Shown here in pieces: positions 11,801 through 24,444 of a DNA stretch of 64,000 nucleotides. The position numbers and the translations under genes are program-made. Origin of the DNA: Epiperipatus broadwayi (taxonomy: Eukaryota > Onychophora > Udeonychophora > Euonychophora > Peripatidae); NCBI GenBank assembly GCA_028023455.1, contig JAQFVV010006197.1:14073254-14137253 (forward strand), written 5' to 3'. How positions within the stretch are numbered: position 1 is the stretch's first letter; each line of letters begins with the position of its first letter. The notes beneath the pieces were generated by a model that ran no database searches, was not told where the DNA came from, and saw nothing but the letters and a program-made list of their open reading frames with translations.

Positions 11801-14800
11801 CCCCCCAAAAAAAAAAATTACCATATTTTTAATTGTACTTTTGTCATAGATAAACTTTACCCAAAATTTCATTTAACTCTCTTAATAAATAAAACAAGGC
11901 CTGACATAGTTATCCAATTATAGAATATCCTATAAATTATTATTAGTTTTCAGATTACAAATCTCCATATATTTTGCTTTTTTCAAATACAAAAATCCTT
12001 CCATATTAATAAATTTGAGTTATCATAGAATGCAATAAGAGTATTTTAAAGATATTCTTGAAAGTCTTGTAGTAATAGAACAGCTGGGATTTAAAAACAA
12101 ACCTTTTTATTCACAAGACCATTTAAAAATTGGCAAAATATGGATCCTTACCTGTTCCAGTTTCTATATTTTTTTCTTTTAATAGTTAAGATTTATTTCT
12201 AGAAGTTTTGTACAAAATCCTAGGAACACTTCTATAGTTTCTAATCATAAAACATTAGAAAAACTGATTAGTTTAATATATGAAATCACTCTGAGTAAAT
12301 ATAAATCTACTTCATCCAAATACTTCACAATGTTCAAGATTTTTTAAATACCAATATCAATATAGAAAATTTATATTCCTTGTGATTACAGAAAAATATA
12401 TATCCTAAGTTGGCATTTGCAAAATAAAAACTATAAGTACCATTTAATTTTAAGGTGAACCTAGAAAGGAAAAAAAAGTCTTAAATAAAAGATTCATTCA
12501 ATTTTAACAATTCCAAGTCATAGCCTTCTCAAACTTGGAAATTGTAAATATATAACTCAACAGTAATCAGGTTGCTAGAAATAAATAAACTTTTGCCAGT
12601 AAAAATGGTAAAGCTAAAGAGATTGGTTAATTAAGCTTTTCTAATCCATCTCTGAAACAGTAAATCTGCCTAAATCATGATGAAAGTGAAGGGTATTGGT
12701 TGCTTTTAAATCCAATTAAATTAAACAAACATTAAATATAATACTACTCTATAGCTGTATTAAGCACCTTCTGCAGTCCTTACGAACATGTGATATTTCA
12801 CTAAAATTTCTTTTTAAATCTTATGAAATGGCTTTTGTAAAAATGGAAGTTTTATTACTATATCTAATTATCATTTTATTGAAACAGGATTTCAATCATA
12901 TATAAAGTCAAGGGATTAAGGATATTTGTCTTGGTGTCTTACTTTGAGTCAAGGAAAAAATCTTAGAATGGGATACATTTTATTTGATCTACTGTTGTTC
13001 GTTAGAAAGATTTAAGCTACAGTAAGTTATGACAAAAGCAAATTCAAAACTTTACAAAAGTGATTTTCCAAACAATTATTGTCATTTCATTTTTTTCTAT
13101 ATCTGACTTTAAAATATAGGGATAACACATTCTGTTGCTATAACTGCATATTGAGATTTGAATTTAAGTTGTGTAAAACTTGGAAATTATTTTAGGTCCC
13201 AAGCAGGCCAATTATTTTCTTTGGACATTTGTGCATAGTCAGTCTATCTAGCTATTATTATTAAAGCATAAAGGTTTCATGTTAATTCAGCAGATCACAT
13301 GGATGTTGCCATACTGACTGCAAAAACAAAAATATATTAGTAATGTGGGAATATTTTCATCATTATCATGAGATCTTATATTCCTATAGATTTAAACTCA
13401 TGATTACTTTTACCATCATCTGCTCTGTAACTTTTGATTTATCATATTCTACATGTTATAGCATTAACAATGCAAGGATCATCTTAAACACTAAATATAG
13501 ATGTAAAATTAGTTTTGATTTTTTTTAAATTACAGATTAACATCTAACATTGGGAAAACCAATTTTATCTGCATCTCATTTTAATAATAAGCAAAGAGAG
13601 GATTGTTTCTTATCCAAACTCTTTGAATTACAGCTCACTTAACAAGGAGTCAAAGTTTGGATTCCAAATACTGGTAATTACAAAGCCTGAAGTCACCATT
13701 TTAAATTGTAGTACTAAAACTTTATTAATAGCATCTTTCAATACATGATTGCTATATTTACATTTTGATAGTACATCATCATAGCCACAATAAAGATTCA
13801 ATTTTAAGCAATATATCATCACATGGCATTAAAAATGATACAGTTATTCTTAGAGAATATAAAGAAAGTACCAACAAATAACATCTGAGATTATCTTTGT
13901 TTTTGTTTTTTTTTACCTTCATTTTATGTTTTATGTCAAAAAATATATAAAAACATGAGGCCATATAGTTCTATATATTCCACAAAACTGTTTTGGCAAG
14001 ATCAAGGATATTATTCCTATCTGTTTTATAAATGGAATGATTGAGTTTTACTGGGTTTTACTCTCTTCATGTGAACATCTGAGAAATATTTGCTACTTAT
14101 GAAAACAACAGACAATTTTTGATGCCATGAAATAATTCGACTCATCATCATTTAATCATTATTATCTTTTTATTATTATTATTAGTTTTGTTTGTTTGAT
14201 TCTCATTATTTATTTATATTTCAGCTAGCAAGTGTAAATTAATTACTTTTTTTTTGTTTTATCAAGCTTGCTGGAAAATATATTTTGATATCTGCATTTT
14301 TTTATAGATTTTCATCGAAGCCAAGTTTTCTGCATTTTTTTTCAATTTTTTTTTTTTTTTTAGCTATTTGATTATTTATCGTAATGGTATTGTATAATAC
14401 ATCATCTTTCTTCTGTTCATATTTATTATTAAGTCGACTATCTCACTTTTAATTCATGTCACGCACAATTTTTACTATTATCTTCTAAGATAAAAACTAT
14501 TTATATATTTATAGTATATAAGAAATCATTTAATTTTTTATTTAAGTAAAAAAAAGAAAGAAAGAATAAGGGGGGTGGGGGTGCTGGTAATGTCAACTTT
14601 TTATTATTATTACAGATTAACTTAAAAAAAGAACGTAATAACAACAAAAAAACATTATGAGTCATAGAATTCTAATTGTGTGTGTATAAACATATTTAAC
14701 AACACTAGCCTGAATATATTTGTCCAAATCTAAATGAGTTGATAGGATAGGCATATGAAAATGTCTTCATTTCAATTGTTGTGTTATTATTTGAAAAATG

Positions 14801-15279
14801 ATCAAAATATTCCTCTGCATCTGTTCGAAATATTATCAGTCATTATGAGTATATGCCCCGATATTTTGAACAGTTTATTTATTACTTGACAATATACTGG
14901 TATTTATAATTATTGTATATAAATTCTATGCATATGTATTTTATGTTTGTAAATATATAGAAATAATACACTATGCTTATCTAAACATTGTTTTTATTTT
15001 TGTAGGTAAGAAAGACATTTAAGAATTTTTCAAGTATTGTGAGTATTTTTTATTATTAATAATAATTATTTAAATACCGTCAGAACCCATATTATTATAA
15101 AATTGTATTTATAAAATATCTTAGTTATGTATATATTTCTCAGAATCTTTCTATTCATAAATCAGTTACAAATATCTCTTTACATGTGTATAATGGGTAG
15201 TCATAAATGAATTCTATATTGGATTATTTCCATCATAATGAATTAATTACTAATTATCATTAGAACAATTCAAATTTTA
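8896..15279. other. Long AT-rich stretch without recognisable genes
   Basis: About 6.4 kb of AT-rich DNA. I see short (TA)n near 11040, homopolymer runs, and a small GC-richer patch at 9425-9490 (see findings). Open frames up to 95 codons (for example 11636-11920) are low-complexity and have no family features I can name. No RNA gene, tandem array or inverted repeat of note. Confidence 0.45.
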
Positions 15280-15342
15280 TTAAACTTTTTTAAATACATT
15301 TAGCTGTTAATAATAGCACACAGATTAATATATAACATAGCA

Positions 15343-15369
15343 TTTCAAATGGTATTCTTGTCTCTTCAG
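15343..15369 (-). ncRNA. Hammerhead-like core in Penelope terminal repeat (degenerate)
   Basis: Minus strand: CUGAAGA (plus 15363-15369) then a 16-nt segment and GAAA (plus 15343-15346), preceded by a tRNA B-box-like GATTTGATTCC. The block aligns with the better preserved CUGAAGA...CGAAA modules at 55.36-55.61 kb. Stem II pairing is poor here. Confidence 0.35.
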
Positions 15370-15799
15370 CATAGGAATCAAATCTGGGACTGAATTTAAG
15401 GTGAGATTCTAATCAAGTAATATATTCTGTCACAACAGCAGTCAGAAGAGATTTATATCTTTATCTATGAGAATTGTCCTGATTTCTCCATTTTTTTCTT
15501 TTAAGAGCAGAGTTAATGAATGGCTTCAAATTTTTTGAATTACAACACTAGGTTGTTTTATAGAATTATTGTTAATATCATGTCGACACTTCTTTAACTT
15601 TTCTCCTTTTTCCTTTCTGACCAATATTTTTATTTTTTTCTTGTTCTAATATAGTCATTGGTATATGCATGATGTGCTACTTTAGATACATATGTTTTTT
15701 CTCCTTAGTTATTAATTTGTGCTCTTATAATTGTTTTTAAATGATGCAGTTAATTTCAGCAATGTATGATCTTTCAAATTCACATGATATAGTTTTTGT

Positions 15800-17640
15800 T
15801 TTTCAGTAGTTTTGGTTTAGATTCTGTACAGGTTAACATTCTTTGTAATATGGTTTGACTTTGGAAGGTTATTTTGTTATTATATTGATATGCACATTTC
15901 CTTTAGTTTTTCTGCTATTCCAAAAAGTATGGATAGATTATAGTACCTATAATTGTCTTATCATCTCTTTTTATTGTCTGTTTAAGGTTTTCTTAATGAT
16001 AGTGGATAAATAACTATTCTTAATGAGAATTTGTTCTGTTATAGGATGTTTTTTTCCCAGATTACGGATTTCTAACAAACTTCTTTTACTCTTATCCATA
16101 GTGATAGTATAAGTCCACTTTTTGTATTTTAGTCATGACTAGTTGTAGATACTAAGTGTTTACTTGAAAATGTTTTTTTTTCTTTGTAAATTATAGTTTT
16201 GATTTTGCTATGGGAGGGTCTTATCACAAGAATATCTGACCATACCAATTTTGTTGTTCTAATTCTATTCTGATTTAATTGAAAGGAATATATTATTTAT
16301 GTATGTCCAAAATGTTTGTAATAATCATTTTTCATGTGGCCAAACAACAAATATATCATTGACATAGTAAATCCAGACTTTAGATGGATATGGAGTAGTA
16401 GTTATATTTCTAGTTTTAAGTTTTGTCATATAAATATTGTTGATTAGGGGTAACAGTAATGAACCCCCCTAATTTTCTTGGGAAACTTTCACATTGTATT
16501 AAAAGTATATCATCATTATGCAGAATGTTAATAGTACCATTCACAAAATGAGTTGCTCTGGCTTGTAAGCTATTATCTTCATTTAAATTTCCCTTATGAT
16601 GGAACTATGCTTTATCACATATTGCATTTGTGAATAAACTTTGCATATCAAAATATACCACTATGTCATCTTTCTATTTCTATATTTTTGATTAATTCCA
16701 CAAAGTGCCTAGAATCTCTGACAAATTACTTCATCTTATATACCAAAGGACTAAGAGCTTTAAGAAGAAATTGTAATAAGTTTTGACTTAGTTAAATTCT
16801 AGAATGAATAATAGATCTTAATGAAATATGATTCTTATGGATTTTAGATAGATTACACACATTGGGAATTTTGCTTTAATATACCTTTTTAATTTATCTT
16901 TTATTCTGAATCAGAGAAGTAACTGTGAAGCTTTTTAAGTAATGATTGTAACTTTGTTTTATGTATAATATAAAATTTTTTATTATTTTTTTGTATTGGT
17001 CTGCTGTGAAAAACTCTTATTTTCTTATTGTAATCAGTAGCAGCCATTTTGCCTTTGTCACCAGGAAGCTTGATTATAAATTTTATTTTGTTTAATAACT
17101 TCCCTCTCAACTTGCTTGATTTGAGTTAGTAATATCTTTCAAGTGTTCTTTTTTATTTTCCAGCATAATTCTGCGGTTTCTTCTAATGACAATTTTTGAA
17201 TGACTTTTTCAATTTTTGTTATTGCATCTAATAAAAGATATTAGATGATGTGAGGCAAAATTTAATCCTGTTTTCAGAGAAATAGTTTAAGCATCTGTTG
17301 GATATTTAGAACTAACTTTTTTAACTAATGAAACTATTAGATTGCTTTGTACAATATGACATTTTATATGTCTACCTGGTTTCTTTTTTTGATATAATTT
17401 TTTTTTTATATCTAGAATATGATTTTCTTACTGTTTGATAAACTCTTGTGGCATCTTCATCAGTAAGTTTATTTTTTTTAGCAAATATTTTGTATTACTA
17501 ATCTTTGAGCATTTATTCTTTCTTTTAGCAAAGCCTCCCTTGCTTTCTGATTATGTTTGCCAGCTCTCATGGAATGAATTGGAGGTTTCAGTTTCATAGA
17601 AAGTTAATTGATTTTCTATTTTGGCCTATTTTATATATAG
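15800..17640 (-). pseudogene. Penelope-type reverse transcriptase relic
   Basis: Minus-strand translation in shifting frames gives blocks in the expected Penelope order: LKTGLNFA (about 17240-17265), an LPGDKG block (about 17060) followed by a DYN segment, a PKIHK-like block LSKIHKNHISLRSI (about 16810-16855), HFVELIKNIEIER then DIVVYFDMQSLFTNA (about 16625-16720; family form SFDVVSLFTNVP), a GSP-like region near 16470, and the catalytic block IYYVNDIFVVWPH (16333-16372; family form YVDDTFVIWPHG). The first aspartate of YVDD is N here. There are many stops and frameshifts, so it is dead. PLE RTs copy their own RNA and are related to telomerase. Confidence 0.8.
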
Positions 17641-17965
17641 TTTTTTATAATGACAGAAGTTTGATATAATATTGGATCTATAGTGAGTTCTTAGTCTTTG
17701 TTTGGAAGTTTGTAATGATGGCATTTTACTTATAATGATGTTAGACAATTTTCACTACTTAGAATCGATTGTTAATATGTTTAGAAAAATTAAAACTTTA
17801 TTTAAATTTTCATATACATTTAAATGTTTGTAATAGTGCAAAAATTAGTACATAACATAATGTTTGAGTATTAGTATTTTGCTCTCTTTGTCACATGTTG
17901 CTGATGTAATTAGTGGATGGTACTGGCATAGGAATCAAACTTGGGATTTTTAGATTTATAAATAG

Positions 17966-18750
17966 AATTGTTTTGAATTATTTTTCAATTTTTTTCTATG
18001 ATGTCTTTTTTTCTAATTGAATGTGAATCTAAATTACAAGCAAATTTGAAGAATAGCTTTCAATCTGATTTGTGGAATATGCATCATTTACAAAATATCT
18101 GTATATAGGGTTGTTGCAAGATAATAGTCCAATCTTGTTATTTTATTTTTATTTTTGCTATAAGTTCAATTCTGTTTAATTATTTTTTTGCTATATAGCC
18201 ATCTATTTTTACAAAAACTTACAATATCTCAATATTTTCCTGTTTCTTCCAGATTTCTCACTTTATTATATTTTTACTGTTGTAACAATTCAGGTTTTTA
18301 CTCTCTATCACACTTTTTGAATCAATAATTTTAGAATCTTGGTGATATTTGGATTAATGTATTCAAACATGTGGGAGTGGGGAATTCTACTAGGATATAA
18401 TTTTTCCTTGTTTCCTCCAAAAGCTTAATTATAATAATGTTTTATTTCCCATATTTTGCAGCAAAAATATTTATTTTTTTATATAAATTAATTATTAATA
18501 TTCAATAATAAATGCACATATTTTTATATTTTCAAATAACTATTTAAATATAAAATATATTTATTTTTTAACTTATATAATTTAAATTATTACATTTATT
18601 TATATTAAATAAATAAAACATTCAGAACTGAGTTTGTTTTTCTTTAAAAATTAAATTAAAAATAAAATCTAACAAATAATTAACATATCTGTTTTAAGTA
18701 AACTAAAACCATAGAAAAGAATACTCTCATAATTTCAATACTTTCACTTG
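17966..18750. other. AT-rich spacer, nothing recognised
   Basis: AT-rich sequence with no coding or repeat signal that I can support. Confidence 0.45.
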
Positions 18751-18754
18751 CTAA

Positions 18755-19025
18755 TTTTTATTTTTTTTATAAAAAATAAAAATAATATATAATATTTTAT
18801 AATAAATACAATATTTACTGATTGCTAAAAAGCCAAAAAATAATTTTCTTCAACCACAATTGGAGGTTTTATATTTAATTTGAAATAAAAGTGTAGGATG
18901 TCCACAAATTAATTAATTCGATTGTGGTTGAAGAAAATAATTATTTTGGGGGTATTTAGTGAACAGTAAATAAAACCATTTATCATAAAATATTATATAT
19001 ATATTATTTTTTAATTTTTTAGCAT
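18755..19025. mobile_element. Foldback MITE-like element, about 270 bp
   Basis: Left arm 18755-18864 is the diverged reverse complement of 18918-19022. The innermost parts pair best: cttcaaccacaatt (18850-18863) with aattgtggttgaag. The outer AT-rich parts also correspond (aatattttat blocks, gctaaaaa near each end). The loop is about 55 bp. No coding capacity. It could be a MITE or a simple foldback; no confident TSD. Confidence 0.6.
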
Positions 19026-19071
19026 TCAGATGTAATTTGTAAATCGTTCATAAAATAAAACAAGAATTGAA

Positions 19072-19188
19072 GTCTTGCATTGGTGGTCGAGAGGTCAGCA
19101 CGACTGCCTTGCACTTGCAGGCAGTTGCCCGGGTTGCGGGTTCGCGTCCCGGCCGATGCTATGACACTTAAAAAAAAAAAAAAAAAAA
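19072..19188 (+). mobile_element. tRNA-derived SINE with poly-A tail and TSD
   Basis: The body has an A-box region (GGTGGTCGAGAGGTCAGCAC), an extended anticodon arm CTGCCTTGCACTTGCAGGCAG (21 nt), a perfect B-box-like GGGTTCGCGTCCC, an acceptor-like GGCCGATGC, then atgacactt and about 19 A. Flanks: aaaacaagaattgaa at 19057-19071, and caagaattgaa at 19189-19199 after the poly-A tail. The clean poly-A and TSD suggest a fairly recent insertion by LINE machinery. Related copies lie at 45.51-45.59 kb and, more diverged, at 60.27 kb. Confidence 0.9.
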
Positions 19189-19199
19189 CAAGAATTGAA

Positions 19200-19820
19200 A
19201 TGTAAAAGTATGTAAATTTAATTTATATATATATATTAAAATTAAAGGGTCATATTTGGAAAGAAAATACTTAGTAATAATGGAACAATTAATGAATATT
19301 GATTTTATTAAACTGATTCAAAATTATGTTGCATTCAATGTAACATTTTAAAGGAAATTCACAGTGCATTAAAAATCAATTCCAATATTATTTTCTTTAT
19401 GAAAGAAGGATTTTTTTTAAAAAAGAAACTTTTATAATCAGGAGAAATTAAAATTTAAAATAACTTACAATCAAGAGAAACAAGAATTTGTTTTTAATTT
19501 CTATTTGAGATTACTGTAAATGATTATTTTTTATTTTTTTTATATAACAAAATACTGATCTTTCACACATCACTGAAAACTTTTTGAATCGATGTTAATG
19601 TTTGAAATTCAGTTCACCAACACTGCCACACAGTAAACTAACCAGGGGACAAATCTGAAATATGTTGCATTACCTCTAACATATGTATAAAATTTGAAGG
19701 AAATCCATTTTATAGAACTTTGTTAAAACTTGATTATAAAATGTATTCTAAACAAAAAAATTGAGTTTACAACTTGAATAAAAGTGTTTAACAAATAAAA
19801 CTTTGGTATTATTAATTACA
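19200..19820. other. AT-rich spacer, nothing recognised
   Basis: Between the SINE and a family A repeat. No coding or structured element seen. Confidence 0.45.
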
Positions 19821-19824
19821 AACT

Positions 19825-20040
19825 ATTAAACATCACATGATCACTATCTCATAAGATCTAGGTGCAGTGCTCTCAGATCCAAGGCTCCTCACTGATGAAG
19901 GCCACAAGCCAGAAACTAATCTGGGGATATTGGATGAGTAGGCACTAGATAGGGATTTTATGCGTAAGCCTTCTGGCATCCATTAATTGCTCTTGTTAGC
20001 ATAAGATGGCACTACTATATGGAGAGTTTTGCTTTGTTTT
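19825..20040 (+). mobile_element. Ribozyme family A repeat, single unit
   Basis: Begins near aacatcacatgatcac, shared with 6.37 kb and 61.80 kb, and ends near ggagagttttgct. It carries the full set of family A words (agatctaggtgcagtgctct, gatgagtaggcactagat, ttttatgcgtaagcc). Unlike the other copies it has no inverted partner. Confidence 0.8.
19877..19935 (+). ncRNA. Hammerhead ribozyme-like motif, family A copy 4
   Basis: Plus strand, 59 nt. Perfect outer stem AUCCAA/UUGGAU, inner stem UCCUCA/UGGGGA with one G-U pair, core CUGAUGA (19892-19898), stem II GGC/GCC with CACAA loop, then GAAAC. The stem III side reads UAAUC instead of UAGUC, so the C-G pair next to the cleavage site is lost. All other parts are intact. 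Confidence 0.75.
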
Positions 20041-20044
20041 GAAT

Positions 20045-23000
20045 TGTTTACAAACTATTCTAAAATCTTATATGTTTTTGTTTAAATATCTTATTAGTCA
20101 TTAGATAAAATGCATATTGTGCACATTCCAAACTATTTTCTCACGATCTCTCAATTCATAAGCTTATTATAGCAATCAATTTTTTAAGGTGTCAATATTT
20201 ATTCTTCTCATTATTTTTTCACTTTATATAATATCTTTCAATATCTCTTTCTTAATTTCACTCATAGTATATGTCCAGATTTCTATTATATATCTTTATG
20301 TTTTAACTTTATTTTTCTAATTGATTTTTTTTTCTTATCCAATCATACATTTTTAGATCTCTTAATACTCCCCGCCCCCTATTTTAATAGTTTAGTTATT
20401 TTTGTTAACATGTAAAATAACACTTCAAAAAATTTTTTTGCTCATCAGTTTCTTACTTATAATTTCACAAAGTCTTAGAATAGAGTTCTTTATTTATTAA
20501 AGCTTCCTTAGTCTTATAATTTCAGAAAATTTCTTCAACATTATTCATACCAGAAAAAGAATCAACTTTGCAAGTATTTAGAAGCTTTGACTTTTTTTTT
20601 ATAATTTTCTGATCAATAACACTTTTAATCTTCTATTTTTTGTATTTCATTATTTAGTTGTTTGAATTTGTATTTATTTTAAATTATTACATTCTTCATC
20701 TATCTTATTTAGCTTTCTACCAAATTCATTGAAGATTATCCTTATTATGTCATCAAAAAATCTGATTCAATAACAACGTAGTCATTCATTGTTCATTATT
20801 ATTAGCAATCACTCACAAAAACTTGAATGAGACCAAAAAATAATATTATCATCCATATCATTCTTGACATTGCATCTTTTTAGAATGTGTTTCAATTAAT
20901 CTTTTTGAAATAACATCTCCCACGAAAACATGTAAAACTTCTTCAAAAATCTTTTCAAAACTCTGTTATTCATCTTCTGTTTTACATTTACAAAACAAGA
21001 AAGATGTTCCTTATAATTGTAGATTTATTATTACCACATTCAGAAAGTTAAAAAAGTGTATTGATTGTTGTGTGATCTTACTTTTGTATTTTCAGAATCT
21101 TTAAAATCATTCTTGAGTGAAAGTAATAAGAAGTCCATGATTCACTTTTATGCAGTAAATTTGTTGGAACAATAAGTAATTCACAATTAGTTTAATTCTA
21201 ATTGTAATAACTTATTAAATGCAATATTGCAGTTTAGCATTCAAATCTGTAATTTTACTTAACTACCAAAATATTAGAACTGATTCCCATTCTCTAGCAG
21301 ATAACCATCTTAGCAAAAAGTTGCTGAAAATTTTTTCTCCCATTACTGATTAGTTAAAATACCTGATTTTTTTAAAAATTAATTACTTAACTAAGTGTTT
21401 AGAAGATTATATTCAAAATACTGTATTAAGAAAATTCTAAGATTATCTTTTGATTTGGCAAAAAATAACCAATGCATCAGCATAAAAATCTAAAAGATAA
21501 GAATATGAAGTTCTGATTTTTGCTTTTAAACAGGCCAATATAAATTCCCACTATTTATTTATATAGTATTTTGATATCTGATTTATAGTTACTATTAGCT
21601 ATAATTTTCTGCAAATTTATAATTTCATTTTCAACCATTTTTCCAATCTCTCATGACCATTGATTACATAGCCATTTTATATGTTTTTGATTAATTTTTT
21701 AAAATTATGTTATACATCAGTTATTGATTATAACTACTAACTGGCATATACATATAATTAATTGCTGGTAGCTAACAACCACAATCTATGACTTATAGTA
21801 GCAGAAACATATAACTCTGTCGGATTTAGTGCAATGATGGAGTGATTAATTCTAGAGTTAAAAATCTATCTGTTGCTGCTTCACTCAATATTTACCACAT
21901 TGTTCAGTATATTTAGTATAGGAATGCTGCTTATTAAGCTTTTTTGTATTCAAAACAATACCTACTTTCATATTTGTTTGTATTTTCATGTGCATACACA
22001 TACTTTATATAATATTTAAAAGGCAAATGATGGACTCAAAAATTTACGGGTTTGTGTTATTCACATCACAAATAATAAAGACTAGATCATTTATAGGCAT
22101 GCTTTTTATGACCAATCCATAACATTAACCTGACTGATGTAGTTGATTTAGAATCTTTATCTACCAGCTAAAAATATCTAGATGTCCGTTTACTAAATCA
22201 GTCGATTAATTACCAACAACATCACAAAACATTCTAAGCATTTTTGAAAATTTTCTAAGCTCTGCATGGATTTGGTAGCAATTCACAGCATTAACCACAT
22301 ATCAAAAAAACCTGGTTTATTATTAATAGCCAAGAAGCATTTGAAACTGTGTATAAATATGTATTTATTATTATGTATATAAATGAAATATATTTACTCT
22401 AAATTTCATTTACCTCCTACTTAGCCCTAAAGGTTATCATAAACAATTTAAACAATTATAATTTTTTTTATTTGAAATATAATACAAACTAACCTAATGA
22501 TAATAACAAAACAAAAACAATTGCATTAGGATAAATTAGGCATAAAAACCATTGTTTATATCATATTTTATACTTTTTAATTTAATTTTTATTTGCAAAT
22601 AATAAATTATTAAATAATTTAGGAATATAGTGATTTTTTATTATATTTTCCACTTTATTTTACATCTATGTATGAATCTGTTTTTTAAGAACATTTCAAA
22701 TTGTTTTATAAAAGAGTTAACAAAAAAAAATTTTTTTTTCTATAATATACTCAAGAAAATTCATTAAAAAAATATTAGTTTTATAACTAATTCTTTCTTT
22801 CTTATATATACTTTTTATTATTAATTTTTTATATATATTAGAGTAGTTGGTATGACTTATAAATTATGATTTCATATCTCAATAAATATTCACACAAATA
22901 TTTATATATAACAACAATATTCAAAGGGAAAATATCAACAATAATATAAAATATATAAATTTATTAATTAAAGTGTTAAGATGATATTTCCATGACACTT

Positions 23001-24080
23001 TTTCATCTATTATCAGTCCAATATCTGTTCTAATTTTATATATTTATTATCATTTATATTGTGATATATACAATCATGTGAATGTAAGTGTATTATTAAT
23101 ATTTATATATTTCATGTGATAAGGATGAATAAACTTCCATTTATAGGAATTTCTTTGTAAAAACACCAATGGATAATTTTGTTAAAGCTTTTTTGACAAT
23201 TTTTAACAGCAATGTCAATATTGTTATTCACATTTTGATTATTTAATATTAATATTTTTCAAGTATAATAACTGGAAAGAACAATATGCTGAATATAAAA
23301 ATTTGAGAAACTTCGTATATTTTTTTTCCTATTTATTACTCAATATATTTTCTATTTTAATTACAGCACATTATTGAAATAATTTTTGAATAAGTTGATC
23401 AATTTAATTTTTATTCCATAATTTTCTAAACCATGATTTAATTGTTACCATTCATTAACATTAAAGCCTTATAAAAATCTACAAAAATTATATTGCTATA
23501 ATTTTTTTATTATTATTTTCAAACGGAATTTTATTGAAAATTATGAGATATTACAATGCAATAAATATATCTATGAAAGTATTAATATTGGAATTTTATT
23601 GAAAATCATGAGATATTACAATGCAATAAATATATCTATGAAAGTATTAATATTCTGCATTACATAGTAAGAAAATATTTTTTATTCATCTGTAAGATTG
23701 ATGTAATAGTGTGGAAATGTTTACCATAATTATTTAAATCTATTTATATTATTTATTTCTATTGATCTTCATAAGTTTTTAATACTGTTAGTTTTATATT
23801 TTATTCATATTGTTTTTTCTCACCATTTTCTAAATTATATCTTATTATAATCTCAAATATTGTCACATCAGTTCCCATGTGAATGCGTATATGAGGTGAG
23901 ATTCTCTCATTGTGTTTCAAAATATGTTTGAGTGTCTTTTTATATTTTGTTTGCATGTGAACATGCATCTGGTGCTCCGTAATGCAAATAATTTGAATAT
24001 TCTGGCTTGAATGAGGGCAAGTTCACCTTTGGAAAATGTTTATAGAAGTGTAAGAATGTACTCTTCTGTTTCAGTCCCCC
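20045..24080. other. Long AT-rich stretch; one tandem duplication only
   Basis: About 4 kb. Part of it (about 20330-22350) is slightly less AT-extreme and gives broken minus-strand frames that could be an old retroelement, but no diagnostic motif survives. The only firm structure is the 65-bp duplication at 23525-23654. Confidence 0.4.
23525..23654. repeat. Tandem duplication, 2 x 65 bp
   Basis: Unit 1 is 23525-23589 and unit 2 is 23590-23654, each beginning ggaattttattgaaaat and ending gtattaatatt. They differ by one base that I can see (tt against tc), so the duplication is recent. Confidence 0.9.
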
Positions 24081-24084
24081 CCTC

Positions 24085-24440
24085 TCCCAGGATGTTTGCC
24101 AATGCTAAAATACACAAAACAACTTACCACTATGATTAATGTTGGATTTTGGAGTGGTCCACTACTTCAACATGGGCAAGTGGGTAAATAAGCAGCTTAT
24201 TCAAACCTTGGGTTTTGGCACATATACCATAAACTCATCTTTTGAGTTCGTAGCAAAGATAAGGGACTTGGCCTTGAACCCTGGCATGAGAATTTGTCAA
24301 AGACAATCCACTGACATCATTAAGGAGAAACTAGCCAGCCACAACATGGCACAGCCTTAGATCGATTTCATTGTCAAGGTCTTGGCATGGCTTGATAAGA
24401 ACATCATGGCTGTTTTCCTCAACTGCTGGTTCCATTTGAA
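24085..24440 (+). pseudogene. Penelope-type reverse transcriptase fragment
   Basis: Plus-strand translation gives PRMFANAKIHKTTYHY (about 24088-24135; family form GLPKIHKP), then in one open frame MGKWVNKQL, QTLGFGTYTINSSFEFVAK and IRDLALNPG, then TDIIKEKLASHN and, after a TAG at 24358-24360, IDFIVKVLAWLDKNIMAVF. This is the region before and around RT motif A of Penelope-like elements. The expected SFDVVSLFTNVP block is missing between NPG and TDIIKEK, so there is an internal deletion. The fragment is better preserved, and on the opposite strand, relative to the 15.8-17.6 kb relic. It looks like a different PLE subfamily. Confidence 0.8.
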
Positions 24441-24444
24441 AATT

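Larger units (their letters stand above)
15285..17965 (-). mobile_element. Penelope-like element relic with terminal direct repeats
   Basis: A minus-strand Penelope-type reverse transcriptase relic lies between two related terminal sequences, 15290-15410 and 17800-17960. Both contain taatataacatag / agtacataacataatg-like words followed by cataggaatcaaa and ctgggact / ttgggatt in the same orientation. They resemble the pseudo-LTRs of Penelope-like elements. On the minus strand each terminal repeat contains a tRNA B-box-like word followed by a CUGAAGA...GAAA-like or decayed block. The GIY-YIG endonuclease expected after the RT was not recognisable. Confidence 0.7.

Noticed and set aside
11636-11923. 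95-codon open frame with a TRPDIVI word reminiscent of LINE C-terminal regions
   Set aside because: One short word in a lysine/AT-rich frame; the expected following motifs are absent in all frames.
19072-19188. Functional tRNA gene
   Set aside because: The anticodon region is 21 nt long, and a poly-A tail with target-site duplication shows a retroposed SINE.
20330-22350. Possible old LINE on the minus strand
   Set aside because: Composition hints at former coding sequence, but no RT or endonuclease motif could be read in any frame.
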